Positions 16,602-25,513 of a DNA stretch of 64,000 nt are shown piece by piece. The DNA is from Marinobacter nanhaiticus D15-8W (GTDB lineage: Bacteria > Pseudomonadota > Gammaproteobacteria > Pseudomonadales > Oleiphilaceae): contig NZ_AP028878.1 of NCBI RefSeq assembly GCF_036511935.1, positions 1,488,001 to 1,552,000 on the forward strand, read 5' to 3'. Each line of letters begins with the position of its first letter. The first letter of the stretch is position 1. Under the pieces are notes generated by a model. The model ran no database searches. It was not told the DNA's origin and saw nothing but the letters and a program-made list of their open reading frames with translations. The translations under genes were made by a program, and so were the position numbers.

Positions 16602-19040
16602 TCAGTGACGCAACCAGCGTCGATTCCGGGGCCGGGGTTTGGTCTTGGGGTCTCTGGACAGGTCCTGTTTAAGTAAGTCGTCGAAACGACAGGGGCGGTG
16701 TAAGCCAAAGCCCTGCAGATAGTCGACGCCGATCTCCCGAAGAATGTCCGCAGCCTCGTCATTCTCTACGAACTCGGCGATCGTGCACTTGTGAAGGGTG
16801 TGTCCGATGTCGTGGATCGCGCGGACCATAGCCCGATCGCTGTCATCGCTACTGATATGGCGCACAAAGGCGCCGTCGATCTTGAGGCAGTCCACCGGCA
16901 GTTGCCTCAGGTAACTGAAGGACGACAGTCCGGTACCGAAGTCGTCCAGGGCGAAGGAGCAGCCCATCTTGGCCAGGCGGACCATAAATGTCTGCACGTC
17001 CACCAGGTTGTGGACCGCGGCGGTTTCGGTGATCTCGAAGCAGAGCCTGTTGGCGGGTACCTTATGTTCGCGGATCTGGCCAATAACGAAATCTGCGAAG
17101 TCCGACTGATCGAATGAGCGGCCGGAGAGGTTGATGTGACAGGCCTCGATAGAGTCCAGGTGCTCTGGATGCTGAGCAAGTTTGCGGATTGCCTCTGTGA
17201 TCACCCAGCGGTCGATCTTGCTGATCACGCCGTAACGCTCTGCAGCAGGCAGGAAAGCCGACGGTGGGACGACCTCGCCATCCGTGTTCGTCAGACGAAT
17301 CAGCACCTCATAACGGGGCAGGTCGCCGGCGTCGCTGGCCGGTACGATTAACTGGGCATCCAGGTAAAAACGGTTTTCATGCAAGGCTTCCTGGATGCGA
17401 TTGAGCCATGCCATCTCGCCCCGGTGGGCCAACTGGAGCTGGTCATTGTGGGCGGAGGCATAGACCCGGTTGCGTCCCTCGTTCTTGGCCACATAACAGG
17501 CGATGTCCGCGGCGCGCATAAGTTCGCCGATATCCGGGGCTTCGGTGGTAATGGGTACGACGCCGATACTGCAGCCGATACTGTGATTGTCCCCTTCCCA
17601 ACTGAACACGATCGTCTCCAGCGCGCGCCGCAGCTTCTCAGCCACAACCGTCGCCTGTTCCAGATCGCAGTTCTCCAGGATAACGCCAAACTCGTCGCCG
17701 CCCAGCCGCGCGAGGATGTCATGGTCGCGCAACGTAGAGCGAACCAGTTGCGCGACCTGGCGCAGGAGTTGGTCCCCGGCGCTGTGGCCGGAGGTGTCGT
17801 TGACGACCTTGAACTGATCCAGGTCGATAAAGCACAGCGCATGGACCGAACCATCATTTCGGGCCCGCCCGAGCGTACTGGCCAGTTGGCGTTCGAATTC
17901 GCGGCGGTTGAAGAGGCCGGTGAGCTCGTCATGGGTGGCCTGGAAACTCAGCTCTGAGGCTAATCGGCGGGACTCGGAGATATCCTCGAGCATGGCGATC
18001 ATGTAGGGGGATGTTCCCGCCTGTTTCCATATCATCGACGCTGTGATGCGCGCCCAGAGGAGGTCATTGCTGCCTTTGAGCAGCCGGTACTCCGTGGTCG
18101 CACTCTGTCTCCGACCTTCCAGAAGGTCAAGGCGTTCGTCCCGACCCAGCTTCCAGTCTTCTGGATGGACCAGGTGGAAGAAGGGCAGGTCAATCAGCTC
18201 CGACCGAGGCCGATTGAGGATTTCGCAGGCGGCCTGGTTGACGTCCAGTATACGGCCATCCTGCTGGACCTGGGCGATGCCGACGGCCGTTTGCTCGAAG
18301 ATGGCGCGGAATTTCAGTTCGTGGGCTCGCCGTATTTGGACCAGGCGCTGGACGAGCGCCCATGCCAGGGCGGAAAGTAGAACCAGGAACACGATACTGG
18401 TGATGGAGAGGATGGTTGTGGTCCAGCGCGCCGCTTTTCCCATGGACCGACGAAATTGCCGCGCCAGTTCGTCCAGGCTCGCGTTTACCTCTTCGAGTCG
18501 TGCACGTAGCTGGCTGATGCGTTCCTCGTCAGGCGCGCCCGTTTGCCACTGGTCCTCCAGGAACCGGAGGATGTTCTGGAGTTCGATAAGGTGAGGATCG
18601 GTTTCGCGCCAGGCGTCGATGGCTGACTGGAAGTGTTTGAGCTCGGAAAAATGGCGGAACAGCCAGATCATGCGAGACAGGTCATCAGGATGGTTCCAGC
18701 CGCGAATGAGTCCTGCCCTCGCTTGCTGGAGGTCCAGCGATTCGGCTTCCATGGCCAGCCGGGCGGACATATCCCCCAGTGGAATATCAATCCATCTCTT
18801 TGCGGCTTCCAGCTCCCTGGGCATGCCGGTCCGGGCATATTTATCCAGATGCCAGACGGTGTTGACCTGCGCGCGAGACCAGGCACCGTTGCCACCGACA
18901 TACCCGGTAATCGCCGCCTGGATCTGCACCACCGATACGATAAAAGCGGCTGCGACAATAACAAGCACAACCAATCCCGCGACCAGCCCTGCGACTTTTA
19001 ACCGACGGCTTTGCTTGCTGCTGGTCTCAGCCCACTTCAT
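16602..19040 (-). CDS. Membrane PAS-GGDEF-EAL cyclic-di-GMP protein
   Basis: An 812-residue protein: N-terminal membrane helix (about 15-40), a helical periplasmic domain, a second helix (about 195-215), PAS (about 225-345), GGDEF (about 360-520) and EAL (about 545-800). The cyclase motif LGGDEFG is intact, and RDHD five residues before it is a complete inhibitory I-site. In the phosphodiesterase domain the signature reads EVL instead of EAL. Other catalytic residues (NLSGRSF, FEITET, DDFGTG, KIDGAFV, the Glu in AEFVEN) are all present, so both activities are plausible. It probably adjusts c-di-GMP in response to an envelope signal. Confidence 0.93.
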   Translation of the reverse strand: MKWAETSSKQSRRLKVAGLVAGLVVLVIVAAAFIVSVVQIQAAITGYVGGNGAWSRAQVNTVWHLDKYARTGMPRELEAAKRWIDIPLGDMSARLAMEAESLDLQQARAGLIRGWNHPDDLSRMIWLFRHFSELKHFQSAIDAWRETDPHLIELQNILRFLEDQWQTGAPDEERISQLRARLEEVNASLDELARQFRRSMGKAARWTTTILSITSIVFLVLLSALAWALVQRLVQIRRAHELKFRAIFEQTAVGIAQVQQDGRILDVNQAACEILNRPRSELIDLPFFHLVHPEDWKLGRDERLDLLEGRRQSATTEYRLLKGSNDLLWARITASMIWKQAGTSPYMIAMLEDISESRRLASELSFQATHDELTGLFNRREFERQLASTLGRARNDGSVHALCFIDLDQFKVVNDTSGHSAGDQLLRQVAQLVRSTLRDHDILARLGGDEFGVILENCDLEQATVVAEKLRRALETIVFSWEGDNHSIGCSIGVVPITTEAPDIGELMRAADIACYVAKNEGRNRVYASAHNDQLQLAHRGEMAWLNRIQEALHENRFYLDAQLIVPASDAGDLPRYEVLIRLTNTDGEVVPPSAFLPAAERYGVISKIDRWVITEAIRKLAQHPEHLDSIEACHINLSGRSFDQSDFADFVIGQIREHKVPANRLCFEITETAAVHNLVDVQTFMVRLAKMGCSFALDDFGTGLSSFSYLRQLPVDCLKIDGAFVRHISSDDSDRAMVRAIHDIGHTLHKCTIAEFVENDEAADILREIGVDYLQGFGLHRPCRFDDLLKQDLSRDPKTKPRPRNRRWLRH

Positions 19041-19313
19041 TCATTGCCTCCTTGCGGATGCCCTTTCAACTCCAATGAAAGGCGGACAGTGAATTCATAG
19101 AAAACCGGGATTCGTAATGTTTCGCGCGTCGTCTGCAACCTTGTTTCATTCACTTCTATTAATGTAGACGCTAATTCCGTCACGGTGGCGGTACATCCTG
19201 AGATTTCATCTTGCTCGTCCAGTTGCCCATCGTGTTCCGGACGAATGTGAGTTGAATTCAGTTTGAACGCGGCGGATCATGAAAGTTGATAGAAGACGCT
19301 TGGGAGAAGGGCC

Positions 19314-19580
19314 ATGGCTGGCGGATGGTCGAAGGACGGAGCCGTCCAGGATCAGATCGATAGTACTGTGGAAGACGAACTGCAGCGGGCTCGGGCCCGC
19401 TTGCCTTCCGGTGAGAGCCTGACGCATTGCGAAGAATGCGATGCGGAAATTCCGGAAGCGCGTCGGAAGGCGCTACCCGGGGTGAGATTGTGTGTGAAGT
19501 GTCAGAGCGAGCATGACAAGGCCACAGGCCCCTATAGCGGCTATAATCGTCGGGGCAGCAAGGATAGTCAGCTGCGATGA
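19314..19580 (+). CDS. DksA/TraR-type C4 zinc-finger protein (YbiI-like)
   Basis: An 88-residue protein with the DksA/TraR zinc finger HCEECDAEIPEARRKAL followed by RLCVKCQSEHD (cysteines near residues 39, 42, 60 and 63). A short N-terminal helix contains QIDSTVEDELQRARARLP. The size and layout match YbiI rather than full-length DksA, as it lacks the long coiled coil with the acidic tip. TraR-like short forms can bind the RNA polymerase secondary channel, but YbiI function is not settled. It is a single gene, convergent with the patatin gene. Confidence 0.85.
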   Translation: MAGGWSKDGAVQDQIDSTVEDELQRARARLPSGESLTHCEECDAEIPEARRKALPGVRLCVKCQSEHDKATGPYSGYNRRGSKDSQLR

Positions 19581-19618
19581 GGCTCTCAGCGACGTAGGGA
19601 AAACGGTTGCCTCAGGTG

Positions 19619-20539
19619 TTAGCCGGCGAGCGCGTCCGGCTCTGTGGCGTGCGCCTCTATCCGTTCTTTTGCCGCTGGTACTGGCGTTGCTGTCTGTTCG
19701 AGGTGGGTATTCCCCGCAGATATTCCCTGCCTGTAACCCTGGTCAAGCTTGGTGATCTGGGTCGTGAGCCGACTGACGGGGAAACCGGGTGGGGGCGCGA
19801 TGATATTGACGCGGCAATCGTCCGGCGGTGAGGTCATGAAATCGAGCGTGCGGTTGTAGTCTTCTGCACGCTTCAGGATGACGTCGTAGAGCGCGGGTTG
19901 TTGCCTGAAGAGCGGGCGCATCAGGGCCGGGAAGCGCGCCGGCTTCTTGCGGAAACCCAAGGGCTTGGAGAGCACCACCGTGATGTCCCTCGCACCCTGT
20001 TCATAAGCCCATTTGACGGGGATGGAATCGGCCATGCCTCCATCGGTCATGGGTTCGCCCTCGACCTCCGGAAAGGCCCGATAGGCGACCGGCAGCGAAC
20101 AGGAGGCCGTGAACACGTCATGGAGGTTTCGTTCGTCGATCCGGTAGTAGCGAGGCTCGCCACTGCGGACCAGCGTGGTGCCCACCCAGAGGGGAACCTG
20201 TTGCTGGAGGTAGCGATCGAAATTGAGCCTGACGTCGTTGAATGACTGGTGCCATAGCCAGTGCACATCGCACAGGTGACCGCCCCGTAGAAAGCGCTTC
20301 CAGTTGATGAAGTCCGGTCGGCAGGCGTGATCGGTGATTACCCGGTAACTGCGTCCGTAATCGCCAGCCAGGTAGCCGACCAGGTTGGTGGCGCCGGCTG
20401 AGACACCGACCGTGAAATCGAAAGGGTTGTAGTCTTGGGCCATAAAGGCATCGAGCACGCCAGCGGCGAAGATACCTCGCATGGCGCCACCCTCGACGAC
20501 GAGGGCGGATGTCGATCCATGTTCCGGGGATGGGGGCAT
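19619..20539 (-). CDS. Patatin-like phospholipase (YjjU-like)
   Basis: A 306-residue protein with the patatin catalytic layout. The oxyanion loop is VVEGGAMRGIFAAGVLDAF (residues 14-32), the nucleophile elbow GVSAG (about 46-50) carries the serine, and the catalytic aspartate is in TDGGMADSIPV (about 166-176). There is no signal peptide, so it is probably cytoplasmic or membrane-associated. The expected activity is acyl-ester hydrolysis on phospholipids or acylglycerols. Its upstream region carries a duplicated 20-bp unit immediately before the start codon. Confidence 0.9.
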   Translation of the reverse strand: MPPSPEHGSTSALVVEGGAMRGIFAAGVLDAFMAQDYNPFDFTVGVSAGATNLVGYLAGDYGRSYRVITDHACRPDFINWKRFLRGGHLCDVHWLWHQSFNDVRLNFDRYLQQQVPLWVGTTLVRSGEPRYYRIDERNLHDVFTASCSLPVAYRAFPEVEGEPMTDGGMADSIPVKWAYEQGARDITVVLSKPLGFRKKPARFPALMRPLFRQQPALYDVILKRAEDYNRTLDFMTSPPDDCRVNIIAPPPGFPVSRLTTQITKLDQGYRQGISAGNTHLEQTATPVPAAKERIEAHATEPDALAG

Positions 20540-20550
20540 GATTTAACTCT

Positions 20551-20590
20551 CGTTCAACTTTCCCTGATGACGTTCAACTTTCCCTGATAA
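20551..20590. repeat. Tandem 20-bp direct repeat upstream of the patatin gene
   Basis: Two adjacent 20-bp units (20551-20570 and 20571-20590) differ at a single base. Each contains AACTTTCCCTGAT on the plus strand. They lie 11-51 bp upstream of the patatin start, where the minus-strand reading AGGGAAAG could resemble a ribosome binding site. Confidence 0.9.
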
Positions 20591-20690
20591 CGGCGAGCCA
20601 TAATCATAATGATAGAAAATTGGCCTGGGTAATCGGCTGATTCTATCGATGTGATACCCCGGCCATTCGCTATATCGCCGAAACGCTGCG

Positions 20691-21647
20691 CTACATGATC
20701 TCTACGCCCTCACACTTGTAGGCCCCGAGGAAGGTATCTTCCTGCAGTATGTTGCCGTCCAGATCGAAACAGAACAGGTAGGTTTCGGTACGGTCGCCGA
20801 TTTCCACACTCTTCAGCCCGATGCATTCGTTAGGCCGGCCCGGCACCAGCTTGAATGAGGAAACACCACGCTCCGGTACGCGTTCACCCACTTCCAGCGT
20901 GCGGATGTCGGTGAAGTCCTCGTCGGCGACGATCAGCACGTTCGATCCCTTTTCCCGTTCATCCACCGGTTCGTCGAAAGGTTCATTCGAGATCTTGCGA
21001 GGGAAGAACAGCCATTGGTTACGGTCCGGATGCCATTCCGCGGCCTCATGGATGACGTAGCCCTCGGCATCGACACCCAGGGCATCGCGGATGCGCTGGT
21101 AGTTGTCCTGCCAGTTGATGCTCTGGAGCGTGTAGGTGCGGTCGAGTACCTTGATCCATTCTTCCTGGGGCTTCTTGCCGTGACTGCCGACGATCATCTG
21201 GTCGCCTCTCAGTGTGGCCCATTCGCTCTTGAAACCCTTGAATTGCTCGTCGCCGCTTCCGGTCATGAGGATATGGCGTGGTACCAGCTGGTTGTCGTTG
21301 CGGATCTCGCAGACCAGGCCGGTACGATCGTCGAAGGTCACCAGCCGTTCGCCGAACATCACCAGCTCGGAAAACTCGGCGCCGCGGCCACCCTCGGCAA
21401 TCAGGCTGATCAGGTGATGTTCGCCGCCCTGATCGGCTGGGATCTCTTCCAACGTATAACGGGCGCGGCCTGTGGACGGATCTTCGCAGCGTGTCAGCCG
21501 ATCATAACGAAGGGTGGACTGCCATGCCGTCTGGCCGTCTTCCAGTTCTACCTGGGAGGCATGGTCTTCATCGGTGATGATGGCGAGGGTGTAGGTGTCG
21601 ACGTCCGAGGTATAGCGGGTCAGCCGTTGTCGGTCAGCAAGTGGCAT
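20691..21647 (-). CDS. Homologue of soluble calcium-activated nucleotidase (CANT1/apyrase family)
   Basis: A 318-residue protein recognised as a member of the apyrase family of human CANT1 and bed-bug salivary apyrase, a five-bladed beta-propeller. Matching segments are FSELVMFG then VTFDDRTGLV, KGFKSEWATL, INWQDNYQRIRDALGV, GYVIHEAAEWH, WLFFPRK, GVSSFKLVPG and KCEGVEIM at the C-terminus. The residues I recall as CANT1 calcium ligands all have counterparts: Ser93, Glu142, Glu201, Ser263 or Ser264, and Glu313. The animal enzymes hydrolyse UDP, GDP or ADP in a calcium-dependent way. This protein has no signal peptide, so it would act in the cytoplasm; its natural substrate is unknown. It is a single gene on the minus strand. 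Confidence 0.85.
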   Translation of the reverse strand: MPLADRQRLTRYTSDVDTYTLAIITDEDHASQVELEDGQTAWQSTLRYDRLTRCEDPSTGRARYTLEEIPADQGGEHHLISLIAEGGRGAEFSELVMFGERLVTFDDRTGLVCEIRNDNQLVPRHILMTGSGDEQFKGFKSEWATLRGDQMIVGSHGKKPQEEWIKVLDRTYTLQSINWQDNYQRIRDALGVDAEGYVIHEAAEWHPDRNQWLFFPRKISNEPFDEPVDEREKGSNVLIVADEDFTDIRTLEVGERVPERGVSSFKLVPGRPNECIGLKSVEIGDRTETYLFCFDLDGNILQEDTFLGAYKCEGVEIM

Positions 21648-21819
21648 GATGTCGCCTGCGCTCTGCGTGTGGGTATGTCGTCATCCTGACGTTACCGGTC
21701 CAGCCTCTCGCAAGCGCTTGGAAGGGTCAAATTAAGTGCGGTTCAGGGATGAGGTGGGCAAAGTTGATCCGGGGAGGCGGTGGGGCCCGCAACCGCCATG
21801 GCAGTGTTACCGGCTCCGC

Positions 21820-22548
21820 TCAGGAGACGGACTGGATGAACGCCGAAAGTTCCGGGGTGCCCGGATTCACGAAGAGGTGTTTCGGGTCGCCCGATTCATG
21901 AACCCGACCCTCGTGCATGAAGACCAATTTGTCGCTGACGTCCCGGGCAAAGCGCATTTCATGGGTCACCATGATCAGCGTCATACCTTCGTCGGCCAGC
22001 TGGCGGACAACGTTCAGCACTTCATTGACGAGTTCTGGGTCCAGGGCGGATGTGACTTCATCGCATAACAGAACCTTCGGTGACATGGCCAGGGCTCGTG
22101 CAATGGCGACCCGCTGTTGCTGGCCGCCGGAAAGCTGGTCGGGGTAGGCGTCGAACTTTTCGGCAAGGCCCACCTTGGTCATGGCGGCCATGGCCATCTC
22201 CCGGGCCTCCGCCTTGCTGATGCCTTTGACCACCTTCAGGGCCAGCATGACGTTTTCCCCGGCCTTGAGGTGAGGGAACAGGTTGAATTGCTGGAACACC
22301 ATGCCGACTTTCAGGCGCAGTGCCCGCAGATCCTTCTGGCCAGCCACCAGTTCTGTGCCATCCACGTGGATAGCACCGTCGTCGATGCCTTCCAGGCCGT
22401 TGATGGTGCGCAGCAGGGTACTTTTACCCGATCCGCTGCGGCCGATAATGGTGACCACATCACCCTCCCTGACGTCCATGGTGATGCCCTTGAGGACGTG
22501 CAGGTCGCCGAAGTGCTTGTGGATTTCGTTGATACTAACCAGAGACAT
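21820..22548 (-). CDS. Polar amino-acid ABC transporter ATP-binding protein
   Basis: A 242-residue ATPase of the GlnQ/HisP class. Walker A is GRSGSGKSTLL (about 34-44), the signature is LSGGQQQRVAIARALAM (about 138-154), and Walker B is VLLCDEVTSALDPELV. It powers import by the two permeases encoded directly upstream. Its start overlaps the preceding permease gene by 14 bp, showing translational coupling. It is the last gene of the operon gntR, binding protein, permease, permease, ATPase. Confidence 0.93.
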   Translation of the reverse strand: MSLVSINEIHKHFGDLHVLKGITMDVREGDVVTIIGRSGSGKSTLLRTINGLEGIDDGAIHVDGTELVAGQKDLRALRLKVGMVFQQFNLFPHLKAGENVMLALKVVKGISKAEAREMAMAAMTKVGLAEKFDAYPDQLSGGQQQRVAIARALAMSPKVLLCDEVTSALDPELVNEVLNVVRQLADEGMTLIMVTHEMRFARDVSDKLVFMHEGRVHESGDPKHLFVNPGTPELSAFIQSVS

Positions 22549-23185
22549 GGAAAGCTCCTTCCAGACGGCGGGCGAACAGGGATAGCGGCCAGCACAGGGC
22601 GAAATACCCTAATGCCACGAGGCCGTACACGAGAAATGGATCGAAGGTGGCGTTGGCGATCATGGTTCCCGTCTTGGTGAGTTCGGTGAACCCGATTATG
22701 GAGGCGACGGCCGTGCCTTTGACCACCTGTACCGAGAACCCGACGGTGGGCGGAATCGCAATACGCAGGGCCTGGGGCAGGATCACGTGGCGCATCTGCT
22801 CGCCGTAATTGAAGGCCAGGCTCTCGGAGGCCTCCCACTGGCCGCGGGGAATCGACTCGACGCAGCCGCGCCAGATTTCGGCAAGAAAGGCGCTGGTGAA
22901 CAGCGTGAGACCTAGCGCCGCTGCGAACCAGGGCGACACGTCGAGACCAAGCAGGGAGATACCAAAGAATAGCATGAACAACTGCATCAGCAGTGGCGTG
23001 CCCTGGAACAGCTCGATATAGCCTTTGGACACGGCCTGCAGTATGCGGTTATCGGCAATGCGGGCAAAAAGAACGATCAGCCCCACGATCCCGCCCAGCA
23101 CAAAGGCCAGCAGTGAAAGTACCAGCGTCCATTGCAGACCGGACCAGAGTCCGCGCAGCATGTCGAACAAGGTAAATTCGGTCAT
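22535..23185 (-). CDS. Amino-acid ABC transporter permease (second)
   Basis: A 216-residue membrane protein of the HisM/GlnP type with about five helices. The coupling motif ESLAFNYGEQMRHVILPQAL (about residues 139-158) contacts the ATPase. GYIELFQGTPLLMQLF near residue 56 is the conserved N-terminal helix of polar amino-acid permeases. It overlaps the first permease gene by 4 bp and the ATPase gene by 14 bp. The two permeases probably form a heterodimeric channel. Confidence 0.92.
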   Translation of the reverse strand: MTEFTLFDMLRGLWSGLQWTLVLSLLAFVLGGIVGLIVLFARIADNRILQAVSKGYIELFQGTPLLMQLFMLFFGISLLGLDVSPWFAAALGLTLFTSAFLAEIWRGCVESIPRGQWEASESLAFNYGEQMRHVILPQALRIAIPPTVGFSVQVVKGTAVASIIGFTELTKTGTMIANATFDPFLVYGLVALGYFALCWPLSLFARRLEGAFHVSG

Positions 23186-23868
23186 GCGCGAGCCCTCCCG
23201 TCCAGTGGTCTGCGGACGATGACGTAGCGACCGAACAGGTTGAACACCTGGCGGATGCCGAGGGCCATCAGGAAGTAGATCACGGTGGTGATGGCATAGG
23301 TTTCGAAAGCGCGGAAGTTGCGGGACTGGATGAAGTTGGCGGCAAAGGTCAGTTCTTCGGTCGCGATTTGCGAACAGACCGCGGAGCCGAGCATCACGAT
23401 AATCACCTGACTGCTCAGAGCCGGCCAGACCCGCTGCAGGGAAGGGCGCAGCACGATATGGCGGAAGATCTGGAAGCGGCTGAACGCCAGCGATTCACCC
23501 GCCTCGATCTGGCCCTTGAGGGTGGCTTGTACCCCGGCACGAACAATCTCGGTGGAATAGGCCCCCAGGTTGATCACCATCGCAAGCACCGCGGCCTGCC
23601 ATTCGCTCATGCGCACGCCAAGTTCCGGTAGCCCGAAAAAGATAAAGAACAACTGGACCAGGAACGGCGTGTTGCGGATCAACTCCACATAGCCGGTCGC
23701 GATCCAATTGAACGGCCTGATCTCCCAGGCCCGGCAAATAGCGCAGGCGATGCCCAGGGTGATCCCGAACACGCTCCCCACCGCCGTCAGCGTCAGTGTA
23801 AAACCCGCCCCCTTGAGCAGGAGATCCCCATACTCAAGGGTGGCGGCAAAGTCGAATTCGTAAGCCAT
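23182..23868 (-). CDS. Amino-acid ABC transporter permease (first)
   Basis: A 228-residue inner-membrane permease. It has GYVELIRNTPFLVQLFFIFF (about 77-96), characteristic of polar amino-acid uptake permeases, and the coupling motif GESLAFSRFQIFRHIVLRPS. It follows the binding-protein gene after 42 bp and overlaps the second permease gene by 4 bp (ATGA). Substrate specificity is set by the binding protein and is not identifiable from this subunit. Confidence 0.92.
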   Translation of the reverse strand: MAYEFDFAATLEYGDLLLKGAGFTLTLTAVGSVFGITLGIACAICRAWEIRPFNWIATGYVELIRNTPFLVQLFFIFFGLPELGVRMSEWQAAVLAMVINLGAYSTEIVRAGVQATLKGQIEAGESLAFSRFQIFRHIVLRPSLQRVWPALSSQVIIVMLGSAVCSQIATEELTFAANFIQSRNFRAFETYAITTVIYFLMALGIRQVFNLFGRYVIVRRPLDGRARA

Positions 23869-23910
23869 AGTCGATCACGCGACGTTGCTGGATTTCTAAC
23901 GCGTAGACGC

Positions 23911-24735
23911 CTAGAGCTGCTCAGGCAGAGGGGCGTTCAGCCAGCGCTGGGAGATGTCGTTGAGCCGGCCGTCTTCACGGGCGGCCTTGATGATGTCGTT
24001 CACCTTGGCGATCAGTGCGGTGTCGCCCTTGGCCACGCCCACATAGCACGGCGAGTTCTTGATCAGGAACTTCACCTCCAGGTCTCGGCTTGAGGTGCGC
24101 TCGGCAACGGCGGCGGCGACGACGTTACCGGTAGCGATAAGGTCGGTCTGACCGGAGAGAAAAGCGGAGATCGTGGCGTTGTTATCTTCAAAGCGCTTCA
24201 GCGTGGCGCTGTCGGGTGCAATCTTGGTGAGTTCCAGATCCTCGATGGAGCCGCGGGTCACGGCGATCATCTTGCCGTCCAGATCCTCGGCGCCCTCGAC
24301 GGTCGAGGCTTTGGGACCGAATACACCATTGAAGAACGGCGCGTAGGGCTCGGAAAAGTCGATCACCTTGGCGCGATCCGGGTTCTTGCCCAGGCTGGAA
24401 ATTACCAGGTCGGCTTTGCCGGTGGTCAGGAACGGGATGCGGTTGGCGCTGGTCACCGGGATGAGCTCTACATCGACGCCCAGGTCGTTGGCGATCAGGG
24501 TGGCCATATCGATGTCATAGCCTTGGGGTTTCATATCGGTGCCAATGCTGCCGAAGGGCGGAAAATCCTGAGGTACGGCAACCTTGAGGACGCCCTCCTG
24601 CTTGATGTCTTCCAAGGTATCGGCCTGGGCTGCGGCAGTGCCCAGGAAGCTGGCGCAGCAAGCCAGCACCATGGCACAGAACCGCAGGGTCCAGGCGCCG
24701 GTCTGCTTTCGTGTCACTCGGTTGATCGCTTGCAT
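23911..24735 (-). CDS. Periplasmic amino-acid-binding protein (SBP family 3)
   Basis: A 274-residue protein with a signal peptide (hydrophobic core about 16-36, cleavage likely near AAAQA). The mature part has the family 3 layout: KVAVPQDFPPFGSIGTDM, the Asp-containing PQGYDIDMATLIANDLGVDV, and GKADLVISSLGKNPDRAKVIDFSEPY. Family 3 proteins bind amino acids or opines. The ligand contacts do not let me name the substrate. It lies 46 bp downstream of the gntR gene, with AGAGG before the ATG, and is probably the first transport gene of the operon. Confidence 0.92.
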   Translation of the reverse strand: MQAINRVTRKQTGAWTLRFCAMVLACCASFLGTAAAQADTLEDIKQEGVLKVAVPQDFPPFGSIGTDMKPQGYDIDMATLIANDLGVDVELIPVTSANRIPFLTTGKADLVISSLGKNPDRAKVIDFSEPYAPFFNGVFGPKASTVEGAEDLDGKMIAVTRGSIEDLELTKIAPDSATLKRFEDNNATISAFLSGQTDLIATGNVVAAAVAERTSSRDLEVKFLIKNSPCYVGVAKGDTALIAKVNDIIKAAREDGRLNDISQRWLNAPLPEQL

Positions 24736-24781
24736 GGTTTTTCCTCTGGTTTGGGTTTCGGGTTTGGCTGTGGATGACCGA

Positions 24782-25450
24782 TCAAGGTTGCTCGAAGCGA
24801 ATGCCTATCCGACTGGCGGCGCAGAGCAGGTGGCGTTGGATGGCCTCACGGGCCCGTTCTGCATCGCCATCGGCGACCGCCTGAATGATGGATTTGTGCT
24901 CGTCGACGGTTTCCCAGATGCGTTGGGTATTGGCGAAGGGGAGCCGGAGGCTATAGCCGATCTTGATCTCGCTCTGCTGCATTACTGCCGCCAACGAGGG
25001 ATTACCCGAAAGGCGGGCCAGGCGCTTGTGAAACTCGAGGTCCCATTCCGCAGCGCTGACCAGGTCGAGTTTGTGGAGGGCGCGCTCCAGTCCGTCCTGG
25101 GTTTCCTGCAACTGGTTGACGGCTTCGCTGGCGTAACGTGCGGCGAGGGCGGCGGCTGCGGGCTCGACGATGTAACGCAGCTGGAAAATGGATTCGGGTG
25201 TAATCCCTGACGGCCCTTTCGGCACTTCGTCGTGAACTGCGCGCTCGCTGACATAGACGCCTTTGCCCGGGTGGGAACGTACGAGGCCCAGGGCTTCCAG
25301 CATGGATATGGCTTCCCGCAGCGATGTACGGCTGATACCCAGACTCAACGCCAGTTCCCGCTGGGATGGTAGACGCTCGCCCGGCGAATAGTCGGCGCTG
25401 ACAATTTTCCGTTGGAGGGCCTGGGCAGCTACGCTGGACAGGGTCGACAT
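24782..25450 (-). CDS. FadR-subfamily GntR regulator of the ABC transporter operon
   Basis: A 222-residue regulator. The winged helix (about residues 5-75) contains GERLPSQRELALSLGISRTS and HPGKGVYVSE, and an FCD effector domain follows at about 90-210. It lies directly upstream of the transporter genes in the same direction, so it most likely controls uptake in response to the imported compound or a product of it. A perfect 17-bp palindrome with the FadR-type core TGGTCTGACCA lies 46 bp upstream of its start, which suggests autoregulation of the whole operon. Confidence 0.9.
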   Translation of the reverse strand: MSTLSSVAAQALQRKIVSADYSPGERLPSQRELALSLGISRTSLREAISMLEALGLVRSHPGKGVYVSERAVHDEVPKGPSGITPESIFQLRYIVEPAAAALAARYASEAVNQLQETQDGLERALHKLDLVSAAEWDLEFHKRLARLSGNPSLAAVMQQSEIKIGYSLRLPFANTQRIWETVDEHKSIIQAVADGDAERAREAIQRHLLCAASRIGIRFEQP

Positions 25451-25496
25451 GATGCTCGCTTACTCAACTGGCTGACTATTGAGATCAGACTGGTAT

Positions 25497-25513
25497 AACT
25501 GGTCTGACCAGTT
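25497..25513. promoter_or_regulatory. GntR/FadR-type operator palindrome
   Basis: AACTGGTC-T-GACCAGTT is a perfect dyad with an odd central base. Its core TGGT-NNN-ACCA matches the operator form of FadR-subfamily regulators. A related half-site ACTGGT lies just before it at about 25489-25494. The site sits upstream of the gntR-ABC operon. Confidence 0.7.
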
